Positions 1 to 9,972 of a stretch of DNA of 64,000 nt are shown here, in pieces. Location of the stretch: assembly GCA_025267735.1 (NCBI GenBank), contig CM046303.1, positions 28,248,380 through 28,312,379 of the forward strand, written 5' to 3'. The notes under the pieces were generated by a model. That model was not told where the DNA came from and did no database searches. It saw only the letters and a list, made by a program, of their open reading frames with translations. The stretch comes from Mactra quadrangularis. Its lineage: Eukaryota > Mollusca > Bivalvia > Venerida > Mactridae. The position numbers and the translations under genes are program-made. Within the stretch, counting starts at the first letter, position 1. Each line of letters starts with the position of its first letter.

Positions 1-529
1 AGCAGTTGAAATTATATGATATATATCTAGATGCTTTTATTGTATATCCTGGAAAAAGATAACTGGGGCTCTGGAAATGCGCCTGATCCCTTTACAAATT
101 ACCAAATTCAGGAGCGTCTGGGGGGCTGCCGCCCCATGGACCCCTGATCATGGTTTTGTTCAGTACCCATCGGGGATTTCTTATGGTCCTTGGACTCCCA
201 ATCTGCTTTTTCGATTTCATCGCCTAACTAGCATGTTCGCCTCCTCTAGCTAGATATCCTAAGTCCGTCTATGCGTTGTGTTGTTTTTAAGTGAATATGA
301 ATCACGGGTTTCTCGAGCTTAGACGAGAATGAGTTTATATGATGTGTAAGTTAGTTCACAGTCAGTTATCTGAGTTATAAAATGTGAGTAGACTATATGA
401 ATAAAACCTAATGGGATAATTTTAAGGTACAATTATTTTCTTTATTTCATTTTTGTCAAATTGCATTTATTTGTATTCTGTATGCGTGTACATGTATATG
501 CATTACAAATATTGACCAAAGATCTCTTG
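1..529. other. AT-rich flank with a GC-rich repeat-like block
   Basis: No coding signal is visible. A GC-rich block at about 100-180 holds a GGGGC-TGCC-GCCCC hairpin (121-135), unlike the AT-rich surroundings, and may be the cut end of an unidentified repeat. The last four bases before the LTR retrotransposon (ATAG, 530-533) are its target duplication. Confidence 0.4.
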
Positions 530-533
530 ATAG

Positions 534-1771
534 TGTAGTGCCCTGCACTCTTACCTTGCAAAATCTGTGTACTTAGTTAACTATAAGCCTGTCTTATGCC
601 ATATTTACACGATGTCCACTATATCTATATTACATCATATCCTTTAATTGTTAAATAAGTCCTTTGCAATGTTAATTTAGTTAATGTCCAAGTTTTGTGT
701 CGTAACTATTCATTTTTCTAACACTAATTGTCAATTAAATACAGCGCGTGTCGGCCATTTGTAAATACAATGTCGTCATCATATTATGACGTCACGCTCG
801 CGGTCTAATTCTTACCTGTACTCTCTGTTAGCGGGGGCGCGCTACAGGGTATTTTATAATTACAATGGCGTTACTATTTGAATTGTTTAAATGCATGTAT
901 TTTACTTATTGAATCATATGTTTATATATTTGTACGTTAGCCGACAACAACTTAGGCACTTTTAACATATATGCTTATATTTTAGCGGGATCTTACGTGT
1001 AAACAGTCATTTTATGAAGTTTCCCAGTGCACACAGTCTTGTGTGCACATATTTATCACTGCGTGCAGCCGTGGGTAGCCTCGCCAACGACTCGGACTGC
1101 ACACAGCGGCTGGTGTGCATCTTGGTTCCAAGAGGCTTGCTTTGGAGTTATTCGAGGACTCCACATTTAGACGCGAAAGAAGTAACATCTAAAAACTTAA
1201 CTTTTTTTGGAACTTATTTATTTTTGGATCTTTCATATTCATATTAATTCATTAAGGTAATCATTATTTGTTTACGGCGTCGACTGTATTAGATTATTTT
1301 TGTACATTTAATCTAGGCTATTTAAATTGTTGTTTATTATTAAGTTCACGGTGTTTGCTGAACTCTGTTTCTTCTAGTAGATTTTTGTAAACTCTTAGAT
1401 TGTTCTTACATATACGATAGCCATAGGAGTACTGGTTGTTGTATTACATTTAAACACATACATCTTAGATAATTGTCGGCTCGCGTATTTTATTGCTTGG
1501 TTGATATTTATTTGAATGATCTTTCTCTATATTTTTGTTAAGGTTATTCACAAAATAAACTTAGTTAAATCGTCAGAGTATATTTTTATTTATATTTTAT
1601 TTTACTATTAAGTGGAGTCCATTTTATTTCGACATTTTGTCACACCCCCCCCCCCAACGGAGTGGCACGGCTAGAGGGCCTATAAGTACTTATATATAAT
1701 ATAGAAAGGAGCAGCAAAGACTTAGAGTATAGATACAACGAGCAAGAGCACCCTTAGTCCGGAGCGCAACA
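534..1771 (+). repeat. 5' long terminal repeat
   Basis: This 1238-bp direct repeat matches 5287-6522. It starts TGTAGTGCCC and ends GCGCAACA. It contains a full cAMP-response palindrome TGACGTCA (787-794), an AATAAA poly(A) signal (1554-1559) and a poly(C) run near 1645-1655. A 77-codon open frame (1014-1247) is copied in both LTRs, but I see no sign it is translated; it lies in sequence expected to act as promoter and leader. Confidence 0.95.
787..794. promoter_or_regulatory. CRE palindrome TGACGTCA in the LTR
   Basis: A perfect 8-bp CREB/ATF consensus site lies in the 5' LTR, duplicated at 5540-5547 in the 3' LTR. It sits in a GC-richer stretch upstream of the likely transcription start. 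That it acts as an enhancer is inferred from the motif only. Confidence 0.45.
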
Positions 1772-1779
1772 GAAAAAAG

Positions 1780-1797
1780 TGGTGGCAGCGGTGGGAT
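1780..1797 (+). other. Primer-binding site complementary to tRNA-Leu
   Basis: The 18-mer TGGTGGCAGCGGTGGGAT lies 8 bases inside the 5' LTR. It is complementary to the 3' end, including CCA, of animal tRNA-Leu of the AAG/UAG type as I remember that sequence. It starts with TGG, as required for pairing to a mature tRNA 3' end. Confidence 0.85.
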
Positions 1798-1854
1798 CCT
1801 TGATAATTATCGACTTGGATCGACATAGTGATCGGAACCTTCAATAGATCTATT

Positions 1855-2493
1855 ATGAGAAAACCGGCGACTAAAGGGTGCAGAACGTCAGAGGTTATAT
1901 TTGATACAGAACCGGAAGTTGTTAGATTTGAAGATATGCCACGGCTACCAGAACATGAGTCTGCTATACAGCAGCGCATTACAGTGCAACCCGACGGAAC
2001 GAACGTCGGCGAAGACGAGATGTTATGTGCATCACAGGTACAAGATACAGTGTCGGTGCATGACTACCCACACAGCGAAAAATGCGTCAGCGTCGAAGTA
2101 GAAAGAACACCCGGAAGCGCTACGTCCTGTATAGACATGTCCGTCAATCAGTCCAGTGTCCCGTCACGACTTGCAGACGAAAATTTACTCCAAAAGCTAA
2201 CTGGTATGCTTCAGAGACAACATGAAGGTATAATTAATGCTTTGTCAATTATATGTAATTTTATTCAAGATTTTCAGGCTCAACGAACAACGAGTCAAGA
2301 CTGCAGACAGAGCAGCGCGAGTGAAGCACGCCCGGTGGTTAACTGTACTGAGTCAGAAAGAGAGTTAAGGTTTAACTCGTCGACTGATCGATCAATACAC
2401 AATATAAGTGACGTAGATACATTTCAGCGAGGGGCTCACTGCGGGGTTTCAACTAATGGTAATAGTGACGTATTACCATCACAGTATGTATGA
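1855..2493 (+). CDS. Leader / N-terminal Gag-like protein of the LTR element
   Basis: This frame follows the primer-binding site and is about 212 residues long from the first ATG (1855; A at -3). The open frame extends upstream to about 1828 without another ATG. The product is rich in Ser, Glu and Gln. A hydrophobic, possibly coiled-coil stretch lies in its middle third (LLQKLTGMLQRQHEG, about residues 110-145). No known domain was recognised. It ends 38 bases past the start of the Gag frame and lies one frame behind it. It could be a separate leader protein or the N-terminus of Gag joined by a +1 ribosomal frameshift. A single indel is also possible, but the near-identical LTRs argue against long decay. 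Confidence 0.55.
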   Translation: MRKPATKGCRTSEVIFDTEPEVVRFEDMPRLPEHESAIQQRITVQPDGTNVGEDEMLCASQVQDTVSVHDYPHSEKCVSVEVERTPGSATSCIDMSVNQSSVPSRLADENLLQKLTGMLQRQHEGIINALSIICNFIQDFQAQRTTSQDCRQSSASEARPVVNCTESERELRFNSSTDRSIHNISDVDTFQRGAHCGVSTNGNSDVLPSQYV

Positions 2494-4867
2494 CGGGGAT
2501 TGTCGCTCGTATAGTGAGACACAGTACAGATGTTCTAGACGAGGCAGGGGCGTATGCAGTCACGATGAGGGCATAGGAAATGGTGATTACAGGCAGAATA
2601 ACTATTTAAGACCAAGGTCTATGGCTAATACCCAGTCATCACTTGGACAAATGAATGCTGTAAAAATACCTCCATTCACGGGTGGAGAAGACTGGAAGAT
2701 ATGGTTGTGTAGGTTTGAGACCCTAGCCAGGCGTTATGGCTGGGATGATGAGGTATGCTTGGATCAGCTGTTGCCTAGAATACAGGGACCTGCCGCTGAT
2801 TTTGTCTTTTCACAACTGCCCCAAAGCACACTCTCAGACTATGATGAGTTGGTAAGAGACATAAGTACGAGGTACAGGATAATTGAACCGGCAAGGACTT
2901 ATGCTGGGAAGTTCAACAGGCGAGTTCAGAGTATTAATGAGACGGCTGAAGAGTATGCCGCTGATTTGAAACGTTTATATGATAAGGCATATCCGAATAG
3001 AGAGAGAAACACGCGTAGGGAAGATTTGCTACGCCGATTTATTGATGGTCTCCATGACGACGAGGCGAGGTTTACCGTCGATTTTCATAAGGAGCCAGCT
3101 GATATAGATGAGGCTGTATATTTTGTGGTGAATTTTATACAGACGAGAAGGGGTAGAGAGTATGGTAGGTACAACCCAAAGGGAGAGAGAAAGGTGATTA
3201 GGTTGGCGAGAGATGAGCCATTTGAACATAGTGAGGAGACTGATGGTGAGGAAGATTCCGAGCGTACTCCGGGAGTACCGGCTCGTAGACAAGTGCATAG
3301 GGGTACAGGAAAGCCACGTCAGGACGGACTGGTAAGTAACCCAGTGGAGAGTCCAGAACTGGACGTTTTTCAGAGAGAGATTAGGGATCAAGCCAAGGTG
3401 ATCCAAGATATACAGGGTAAGTTGGACGAGCTTACCAGGGCTCTCGGGACCTGGAGCCAATTTGAGAAGATGAGCAAGCTGACTTGCTTTAACTGTAATG
3501 AGAAGGGGCATTTTGCTCGGGATTGTCCTGGGAGGACAAAATTTAAGACAGAAGGTCAACAGAGGTGGCAACGAGGGCCACAATTTCGTAGGCTTAATAG
3601 GGATAGGAGCTCTAGGAGATATCACAGACAGAAAAGAAGACAAAGTAGTTTTGAACTGCGTACGGGGGTTCAAGAAAAAGACCGAATTCATTGGAGTAGT
3701 AATATTGTTCAAAGTAATATACAGAGGAAAGCTGGGCTAAGTGATGGGGTGTACGTCGAAGGTAAGTTAGAAGGGGTGCCTATCTTATCCACAGTTGACA
3801 CGGGTGCGTCACAGACAGTAGTGTCAAATCGTCTGTACGACAGTTTGGAAACCAGTCGTAGACCGCCTTTACATATGTCTAATAACTTGACAGGCGCGGG
3901 CGGGGCCCCACTACGTGAAGAGAGGATGGGTTATTTTGATATCCAGCTTGGGCCCTTAGAATTTAATCAGGAAATGGTGGTAGCAGACATCGAGGATGAC
4001 TGTCTTATAGGGGTAGACATGCTACAGAACAACGATACAGGGCCGGCGGACATACTGCTCAGCAAAGGGGTGATGAGACTGCGTGGCCATGATATACCAT
4101 GTAAACAGGTGGGTATTGCAAAGGAAACAAGGATAATTGCAGCTGATGATAATTTAGGGATGCCAGCTCAGGTCAAGACAATTAATGATTTATTTACTAA
4201 GAGGAAAGATGGAGGCAACTCAATACCAGTGCCAAGCTATCTGATAGAGCCAAAAGAGCGTGAACAAGAGATCTACCCACAGCGAGGTGCTGTGTTCGAG
4301 TTAGCTGAGAGGATCAAGGGACAAGTTACAGAAATTATGTCAGAAAGAAAGTATGAAGAATCGAACAATGATAAGGTGCGGCGTATACAGGCTAAGAAGA
4401 ACAAACAAAAAGAGGGAACGATGGTGTCAGATGGTTATGTAAGTATGGGAGATAGTAGAGCAAATGTTGTGTTAGAGCTCTTAAGCCAGCCACGCGGTAG
4501 AGTTTGCCAGGGAAGAAAGCCTGGTGACCAAGCTGGACTAGCAGACCCACAACTTAAACGTCAAGATATATTTCCAAGAGCTAAGCTGGACAGAGGTCTA
4601 ACGCACTTGACAGAGCCTGCTATTAATACAGGCCAAGCTGTTCCGAAGAGACTGAACTCAAGGTGCATGCCGCCTGCTGTCGCTGGCGATGAACAGGAAT
4701 GTAGGAAAATGGTATGGACGGGAGCAAACGAGAAATCTGCCGACAGTCAGTGCCGGGACATCAATACTATCAAACCACACAAGAATAGACCACGCTGGAA
4801 GTATATGAAGAGGCTGAAAAACAAGAGCAATTCAAGAATGGAAGGAATCTATGTTAAAAAGTTGTAA
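2456..4867 (+). CDS. Gag-protease polyprotein of the LTR element
   Basis: This 803-residue frame encodes the particle protein and processing protease. Residues about 68-235 form a retrotransposon Gag capsid domain (KIPPFTGGEDWKIWL near 70-84, then a run of amphipathic helices). One CCHC zinc knuckle follows at 344-357 (C344, C347, H352, C357). A retropepsin-like domain has the catalytic DTGA at 448-451 and the later hydrophobic-G-D flap-end motif LIGVD at 517-521. Residues about 560-803 are Lys/Arg-rich and unlike the expected polymerase: no YxDD, RNase H or integrase zinc motif occurs before the stop. The frame is open upstream to 2417, so 2456 may not be the true start. The whole polymerase region appears lost while Gag and protease remain open. 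Confidence 0.9.
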   Translation: MVIVTYYHHSMYDGDCRSYSETQYRCSRRGRGVCSHDEGIGNGDYRQNNYLRPRSMANTQSSLGQMNAVKIPPFTGGEDWKIWLCRFETLARRYGWDDEVCLDQLLPRIQGPAADFVFSQLPQSTLSDYDELVRDISTRYRIIEPARTYAGKFNRRVQSINETAEEYAADLKRLYDKAYPNRERNTRREDLLRRFIDGLHDDEARFTVDFHKEPADIDEAVYFVVNFIQTRRGREYGRYNPKGERKVIRLARDEPFEHSEETDGEEDSERTPGVPARRQVHRGTGKPRQDGLVSNPVESPELDVFQREIRDQAKVIQDIQGKLDELTRALGTWSQFEKMSKLTCFNCNEKGHFARDCPGRTKFKTEGQQRWQRGPQFRRLNRDRSSRRYHRQKRRQSSFELRTGVQEKDRIHWSSNIVQSNIQRKAGLSDGVYVEGKLEGVPILSTVDTGASQTVVSNRLYDSLETSRRPPLHMSNNLTGAGGAPLREERMGYFDIQLGPLEFNQEMVVADIEDDCLIGVDMLQNNDTGPADILLSKGVMRLRGHDIPCKQVGIAKETRIIAADDNLGMPAQVKTINDLFTKRKDGGNSIPVPSYLIEPKEREQEIYPQRGAVFELAERIKGQVTEIMSERKYEESNNDKVRRIQAKKNKQKEGTMVSDGYVSMGDSRANVVLELLSQPRGRVCQGRKPGDQAGLADPQLKRQDIFPRAKLDRGLTHLTEPAINTGQAVPKRLNSRCMPPAVAGDEQECRKMVWTGANEKSADSQCRDINTIKPHKNRPRWKYMKRLKNKSNSRMEGIYVKKL

Positions 4868-5274
4868 TGACATTAAGTGGCGTAATATGTGACAATTAAC
4901 GTTTTGTTATTTAATCAAAGACAGTGAATCTATTATAACGCTTGTGTAAAGTGTTTTGTGTTTAAAACTATAAATTGAAGTGTGCGCTCCGTTCAACTGT
5001 TCCTTATTCTTTCAGTTATGTAGGATGAATTAATAGGGTTATGTATGTCGAATCCAAATTTTCTAAATTTTGTCGGGGAAATACAGACTGAACTGAGCGC
5101 AAAAATGTGATTGCTTTATTTTCATGTAATTTTATAATATTGTTATTATATGTAATTATGTTTTGTAAATGGGTCATTTCATAGTATTCACTAATCATAT
5201 AGTTTTAATTTCGCTTGCAATGCATTGGTTCCTATTAATAATATGTTAAGTGGCAGTCGGAGCTTTGCCACATT

Positions 5275-5286
5275 AGGTGGGGGTAG
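5275..5286 (+). other. Polypurine tract
   Basis: AGGTGGGGGTAG directly precedes the 3' LTR, where plus-strand DNA synthesis is primed. It contains two T interruptions, common in such tracts. Confidence 0.7.
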
Positions 5287-6522
5287 TGTAGTGCCCTGCA
5301 CTCTTACCTTGCAAAATCTGTGTACTTAGTTAACTATAAGCCTGTCTTATGCCATATTTACACGATGTCCACTATATCTATATTACATCATATCCTTTAA
5401 TTGTTAAATAAGTCCTTTGCAATGTTAATTTAGTTAATGTCCAAGTTTTGTGTCGTAACTATTCATTTTTCTAACACTAATTGTCAATTAAATACAGCGC
5501 GTGTCGGCCATTTGTAAATACAATGTCGTCATCATATTATGACGTCACGCTCGCGGTCTAATTCTTACCTGTACTCTCTGTTAGCGGGGGCGCGCTACAG
5601 GGTATTTTATAATTACAATGGCGTTACTATTTGAATTGTTTAAATGCATGTATTTTACTTATTGAATCATATGTTTATATATTTGTACGTTAGCCGACAA
5701 CAACTTAGGCACTTTTAACATATATGCTTATATTTTAGCGGGATCTTACGTGTAAACAGTCATTTTATGAAGTTTCCCAGTGCACACAGTCTTGTGTGCA
5801 CATATTTATCACTGCGTGCAGCCGTGGGTAGCCTCGCCAACGACTCGGACTGCACACAGCGGCTGGTGTGCATCTTGGTTCCAAGAGGCTTGCTTTGGAG
5901 TTATTCGAGGACTCCACATTTAGACGCGAAAGAAGTAACATCTAAAAACTTAACTTTTTTTGGAACTTATTTATTTTTGGATCTTTCATATTCATATTAA
6001 TTCATTAAGGTAATCATTATTTGTTTACGGCGTCGACTGTATTAGATTATTTTTGTACATTTAATCTAGGCTATTTAAATTGTTGTTTATTATTAAGTTC
6101 ACGGTGTTTGCTGAACTCTGTTTCTTCTAGTAGATTTTTGTAAACTCTTAGATTGTTCTTACATATACGATAGCCATAGGAGTACTGGTTGTTGTATTAC
6201 ATTTAAACACATACATCTTAGATAATTGTCGGCTCGCGTATTTTATTGCTTGGTTGATATTTATTTGAATGATCTTTCTCTATATTTTTGTTAAGGTTAT
6301 TCACAAAATAAACTTAGTTAAATCGTCAGAGTATATTTTTATTTATATTTTATTTTACTATTAAGTGGAGTCCATTTTATTTCGACATTTTGTCACACCC
6401 CCCCCCAACGGAGTGGCACGGCTAGAGGGCCTATAAGTACTTATATATAATATAGAAAGGAGCAGCAAAGACTTAGAGTATAGATACAACGAGCAAGAGC
6501 ACCCTTAGTCCGGAGCGCAACA
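5287..6522 (+). repeat. 3' long terminal repeat
   Basis: This 1236-bp copy of the 5' LTR is apparently identical apart from a C-run two bases shorter (about 6398-6406). It carries the same TGACGTCA (5540-5547) and AATAAA (6307-6312). It is followed directly by the target duplication ATAG. Confidence 0.95.
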
Positions 6523-6526
6523 ATAG

Positions 6527-7608
6527 CAATGCCACGTCCCTCAGTTGCTACACTATAAACGAATATATGATTGAAAGATATAATATGCAGCTAGCTGACA
6601 CTAGTCTTTTGAAAAATATTTGTGCCTAACACCAATGGCACTAGTGTTGTACGAGCGGCTTGTAGTCAATGGTAAGACATTTCTATATTGGTTGTAAACC
6701 AACGTTTTAAACAATGAGTAATTTCTTGAGAATTTTACATATCACTAATGAATGAGGTAAATATCATGTGCCACGTAGATGAATTCACACATGACTGATA
6801 TGAATCTGGCACAAAATATATACTCGGCTTAAGGTTCATGTAAAGTCTTGGTTTGCTAAAAAGTAGTGAAACAGAAATAGCTCTAATTCTGTCATATTTC
6901 CACAAACAGTATTGTTTTTACATCAAAATGTTTCTTATGAAACATACAAAGTGATACTGGTCATCAATTACGATAAAAATATTAGCAAAAGATGTATTTG
7001 CAAATTGACTCGAAAGATAAAGGAATGATATCTAATTTGAACTCAGTGCGACAAATTTATGGAATTGTAAAAAAATATTGTGAATGTTTTTTATATTTCA
7101 GGTTTCTATACTAAATATGGGCTTTAAAGAATCTAGTGAGCAAACTACATTAGAACAATAATAAAAAAAAATACAAAAATAATTAAAAAAAATATAAAAT
7201 AACAAAATTAGAATACACACATACAAAATTTTATAGGAACTAAGCTGATGAATACACGGGTATATTTTTGTACAGCACCAAGTAAAAGTTAGAGATATTT
7301 TCACTTTATAAACCTAGTACAAAGATTTAATCAAATTTAATTACCATTTTGAATGATTTTTAGTTAAGCTTCATCAGTACATTTTACTGTACAATACGGA
7401 ATAATATTTTGACAAGAACACAGCTTGAAAAGTCATATTGGACGAGCCGATAGGCGATTCAATTATCACTTTTCAATCTGTGTATAAGTAAAATGAATAA
7501 TAACCTTTTTATTATATATCTTTCGTTGACTTTGAAATAATGATCATCACCATCATCCCCAGCAAAGCAATCGCAGCCATTATTATCATCACCACCACCA
7601 CCAACCAT
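6527..7608. other. AT-rich non-coding stretch ending in a CAT/CAC microsatellite
   Basis: No gene is visible. A-rich runs occur at 7160-7200. A short, impure ATC/ACC-type microsatellite (about 7539-7604) abuts the 92-bp satellite. Confidence 0.4.
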
Positions 7609-8360
7609 GTATATACCTTATATAGACACATAATAACCTTTACATACATGTATTGCCAATTATAAACAATAACACGGTATGTGACTTGTGGTCAATCAAA
7701 CATGACACCTAATATAGATACATAATAACATATACATACATGTATTGCCAATTATAAACAATAACACGGTATGTGACTTGTGGTCAATCAAACATGACAC
7801 CTAATATAGATACATAATAACATATACATACATGTATTGCCAATTATAAACAATATCACGGTATGTGGCTTGTGGTCAATCAAACATGACACCTAATATA
7901 GATACATAATAACATATACATACATGTATTGCCAATTATAAACAATATCACGGTATGTGACTTGTGGTCAATCAAACATGACACCTAATATAGATACATA
8001 ATAACATATACATACATGTATTGCCAATTATAAACAATATCACGGTATGTGGCTTGTGGTCAATCAAATATGACACCTTATATAGACACACAATAACATA
8101 TACATACATGTATTACCAATTATAAACAATAACACGGTATGTGGCTTGTGGTCAATCAAATATGACACCTTATATAGACACACAATAACATATACATACA
8201 TGTATTACCAATTATAAACAATATCACGGTATGTGGCTTGTGGTCAATCAAATATGACACCTTATATAGACACACAATAACATATACATACATGTGTTGC
8301 CAATTATAAACAATAGCACGGTATGTGGCTTGTGGTCAATCAAATATGACACCTTATATA
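7609..8360. repeat. 92-bp satellite array, about 8 units
   Basis: The unit recurs exactly every 92 bp; the CATGACACC landmark falls at 7701, 7793, 7885 and 7977, then as TATGACACC at 8069, 8161, 8253 and 8345. Units carry ATACATACATGTATT and CACGGTATGTG landmarks. Early and late units form two sequence classes (CTAATATAGATAC against CTTATATAGACAC), suggesting block-wise expansion. The array is interrupted at 8361 by a Tc1-like transposon and resumes on its far side. Confidence 0.93.
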
Positions 8361-8362
8361 TA

Positions 8363-9883
8363 CTGAAAGGATAAAGAAACGCAGGGTAACATTTTTTCCG
8401 ATATTTTGAAAACGCATTCTCCAAATAAAGTGAAATTTTGTGGATTGAGTAATTAGGTCATATTACACCTTGCCAAGTATCGAAAATTTAGTCACGGTTC
8501 AGTGCGCAGTTCTGGTAAATGGAGGAAGGAAAAACAAGAATCTCGTGCACCGTGTTGTTCTGGTCTCACACAGCGGTGGTCAAGCCACTCTGTGTTAGTC
8601 TTTATAAAGACCAACTGCTTTCCTAAAATTAATTGAGAATTTGATTCGTTTTAAGAATGGCACGACCCATAGAAGTTCAGAGGGGTCAGGCCATTTAGAT
8701 GCTGATGCAAGGACAGCTTTAAAAATTAGGTTGCTAGGCACTTTGGTGTTAATGTTTCCACCATAGAACATCTTGTAAGAAGTATTCGGGAAACTGGGCG
8801 ATTGGCCGATCGAGCTAGGTCAGGACGTCCGTGCGTAACGTCACGACGTCAGGATCACTATATTGCCGTCTTTCATGTCTGTAATCGGCGCCTTACTGCC
8901 GTTGAGATTGAACTTAGTGTTTGTGGAAATCATGGGTGTCCTATATGTTCAAAAACTGTAAGGAATCGATTACGAGAAGTTGGTGTAAGAGCACGTCGCC
9001 CCTACGTAGGTCCACAACTTACCCCTACTCGACGTCAGCGTCGTATGACCTGGGTCGCTGCACATACTCCACGACGGTTTCCACTGAGGCAGTGGAGACA
9101 AGTTTTCTTCACGGACGAGTCTCGATTCTGCCTTTATCGATCTGATGGCCGTCAACGTGTCTAACGACGTCGTGGCGAACGTTTTACGGACGCTTGTGTG
9201 GTAGAGAGGGATAGGTTCGGGGGCGGTTCAGTAATGGTGTTGGGAGGAATCTAACACGGGTTAAACTCACAATTGGTTCTTATTGATGGCAATTCAACAG
9301 CAGCTCAGTATAGAGATGAGATCATTCAACCCCATGTTATCCCTTTCTTACAGCAGCATAAGCTTACCCTCCAGCAGGAATTAGTCCCCACGTAGCAAAG
9401 ATTTGCCAAGTTTTCTGGCCAATAACAACATTTAACCACTAGATTGGCCGCCATATAGCCCTTATATGTCCCCGATCAAGCATCTTTGGGACCAGTTGGA
9501 CGATCAGGTTCGAAAGCGCCAGCTCCCCTGCCACTCAAGAGCAGTTGACCAGAGTTCTGATTGAAAAGTGTGACAACATCCCCATATGACGGATAAACGC
9601 TTTCATGAGCTCTATGACCAAAAGAATAAGGACCGTGACCACAGCAAACGGCGGACACACAAAATATTAATGAATCAGATCAATTTCAATGTCAAAAACC
9701 TATGGGTCCATTCAATTTAATCGTCAGTAACGCTAAACCAATTGACAGATGCAATATACAGACTTTGAAAAATTTTAAGCATTAATTTATCTGTAAGTAT
9801 ATAAAATTTCGCTTTAAATGAAGCCCGATATCATACATAATTTCTGGTTTATATTTCACCCAGCGTCTCTTTATCCTTTCAGT
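8363..9883 (+). mobile_element. Tc1/mariner-family transposon, inactive
   Basis: This 1521-bp element has about 27-bp terminal inverted repeats starting CTGAAAGGATAAAGA (8363 inward, and the reverse complement ending at 9883), with about 3 mismatches. TA dinucleotides lie at 8361-8362 and 9884-9885. It sits inside the 92-bp satellite: satellite sequence ends at 8360 and a diverged unit restarts at 9886. Its transposase is a pseudogene. Confidence 0.93.
8657..9670 (+). pseudogene. Tc1-like transposase pseudogene
   Basis: The frame is broken by several stops and frameshifts. Recognisable pieces are ADRARSGRP (DNA-binding region, about 8805), FFTDESRF with the first catalytic Asp (about 9107), DRFGGGSVMV (about 9210), and LDWPPYSPYMSPIKHLWD (about 9440-9492). 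In the last, the third catalytic acid is Lys (9478-9480) instead of Glu. The QQDNARPH-type second-Asp region is frameshifted. The N-terminal helix-turn-helix region (8657-8800) has in-frame stops. The copy cannot make an active enzyme. Confidence 0.9.
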
Positions 9884-9885
9884 AT

Positions 9886-9972
9886 AGATACGTAATAACA
9901 TATACATACTGTACTTGTATTACCAATTACAATGTACATGTATACAATAACAAGGTATGTGACTTACGGTAG
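9886..9972. repeat. Terminal, diverged unit of the 92-bp satellite
   Basis: After the right Tc1-like end, TAGATACGTAATAACATATA and GGTATGTGACTTACGG match the satellite unit, with a small internal expansion near 9915-9945. It shows that the transposon landed inside the array. Confidence 0.8.

Larger units (their letters stand above)
534..6522 (+). mobile_element. Complete non-autonomous LTR retrotransposon (Gag and protease only)
   Basis: Two long direct repeats (534-1771 and 5287-6522) both begin TG and end CA. They are flanked by the 4-bp duplication ATAG (530-533 and 6523-6526). Inside, in order, are a primer-binding site (1780-1797), a leader reading frame (1855-2493), a Gag/protease frame (2456-4867), about 400 bp of non-coding sequence and a G-rich polypurine tract (5275-5286). 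By eye the LTRs differ only in a C-run (11 C against 9 C), so insertion is recent. The single zinc knuckle, protease type and tRNA-Leu primer suit a Ty3/Gypsy-like element. No reverse transcriptase, RNase H or integrase is encoded between 4868 and 5274, so mobility would need enzymes from a related autonomous element. Confidence 0.93.

Noticed and set aside
1014..1247. 77-codon open frame in each LTR (also 5767-6000)
   Set aside because: It lies in LTR regulatory sequence, has no recognised domain, and appears twice only because the LTRs are duplicated.
3029..3712. 227-codon open frame antisense to Gag
   Set aside because: Shadow of the Gag frame on the other strand; no domain.
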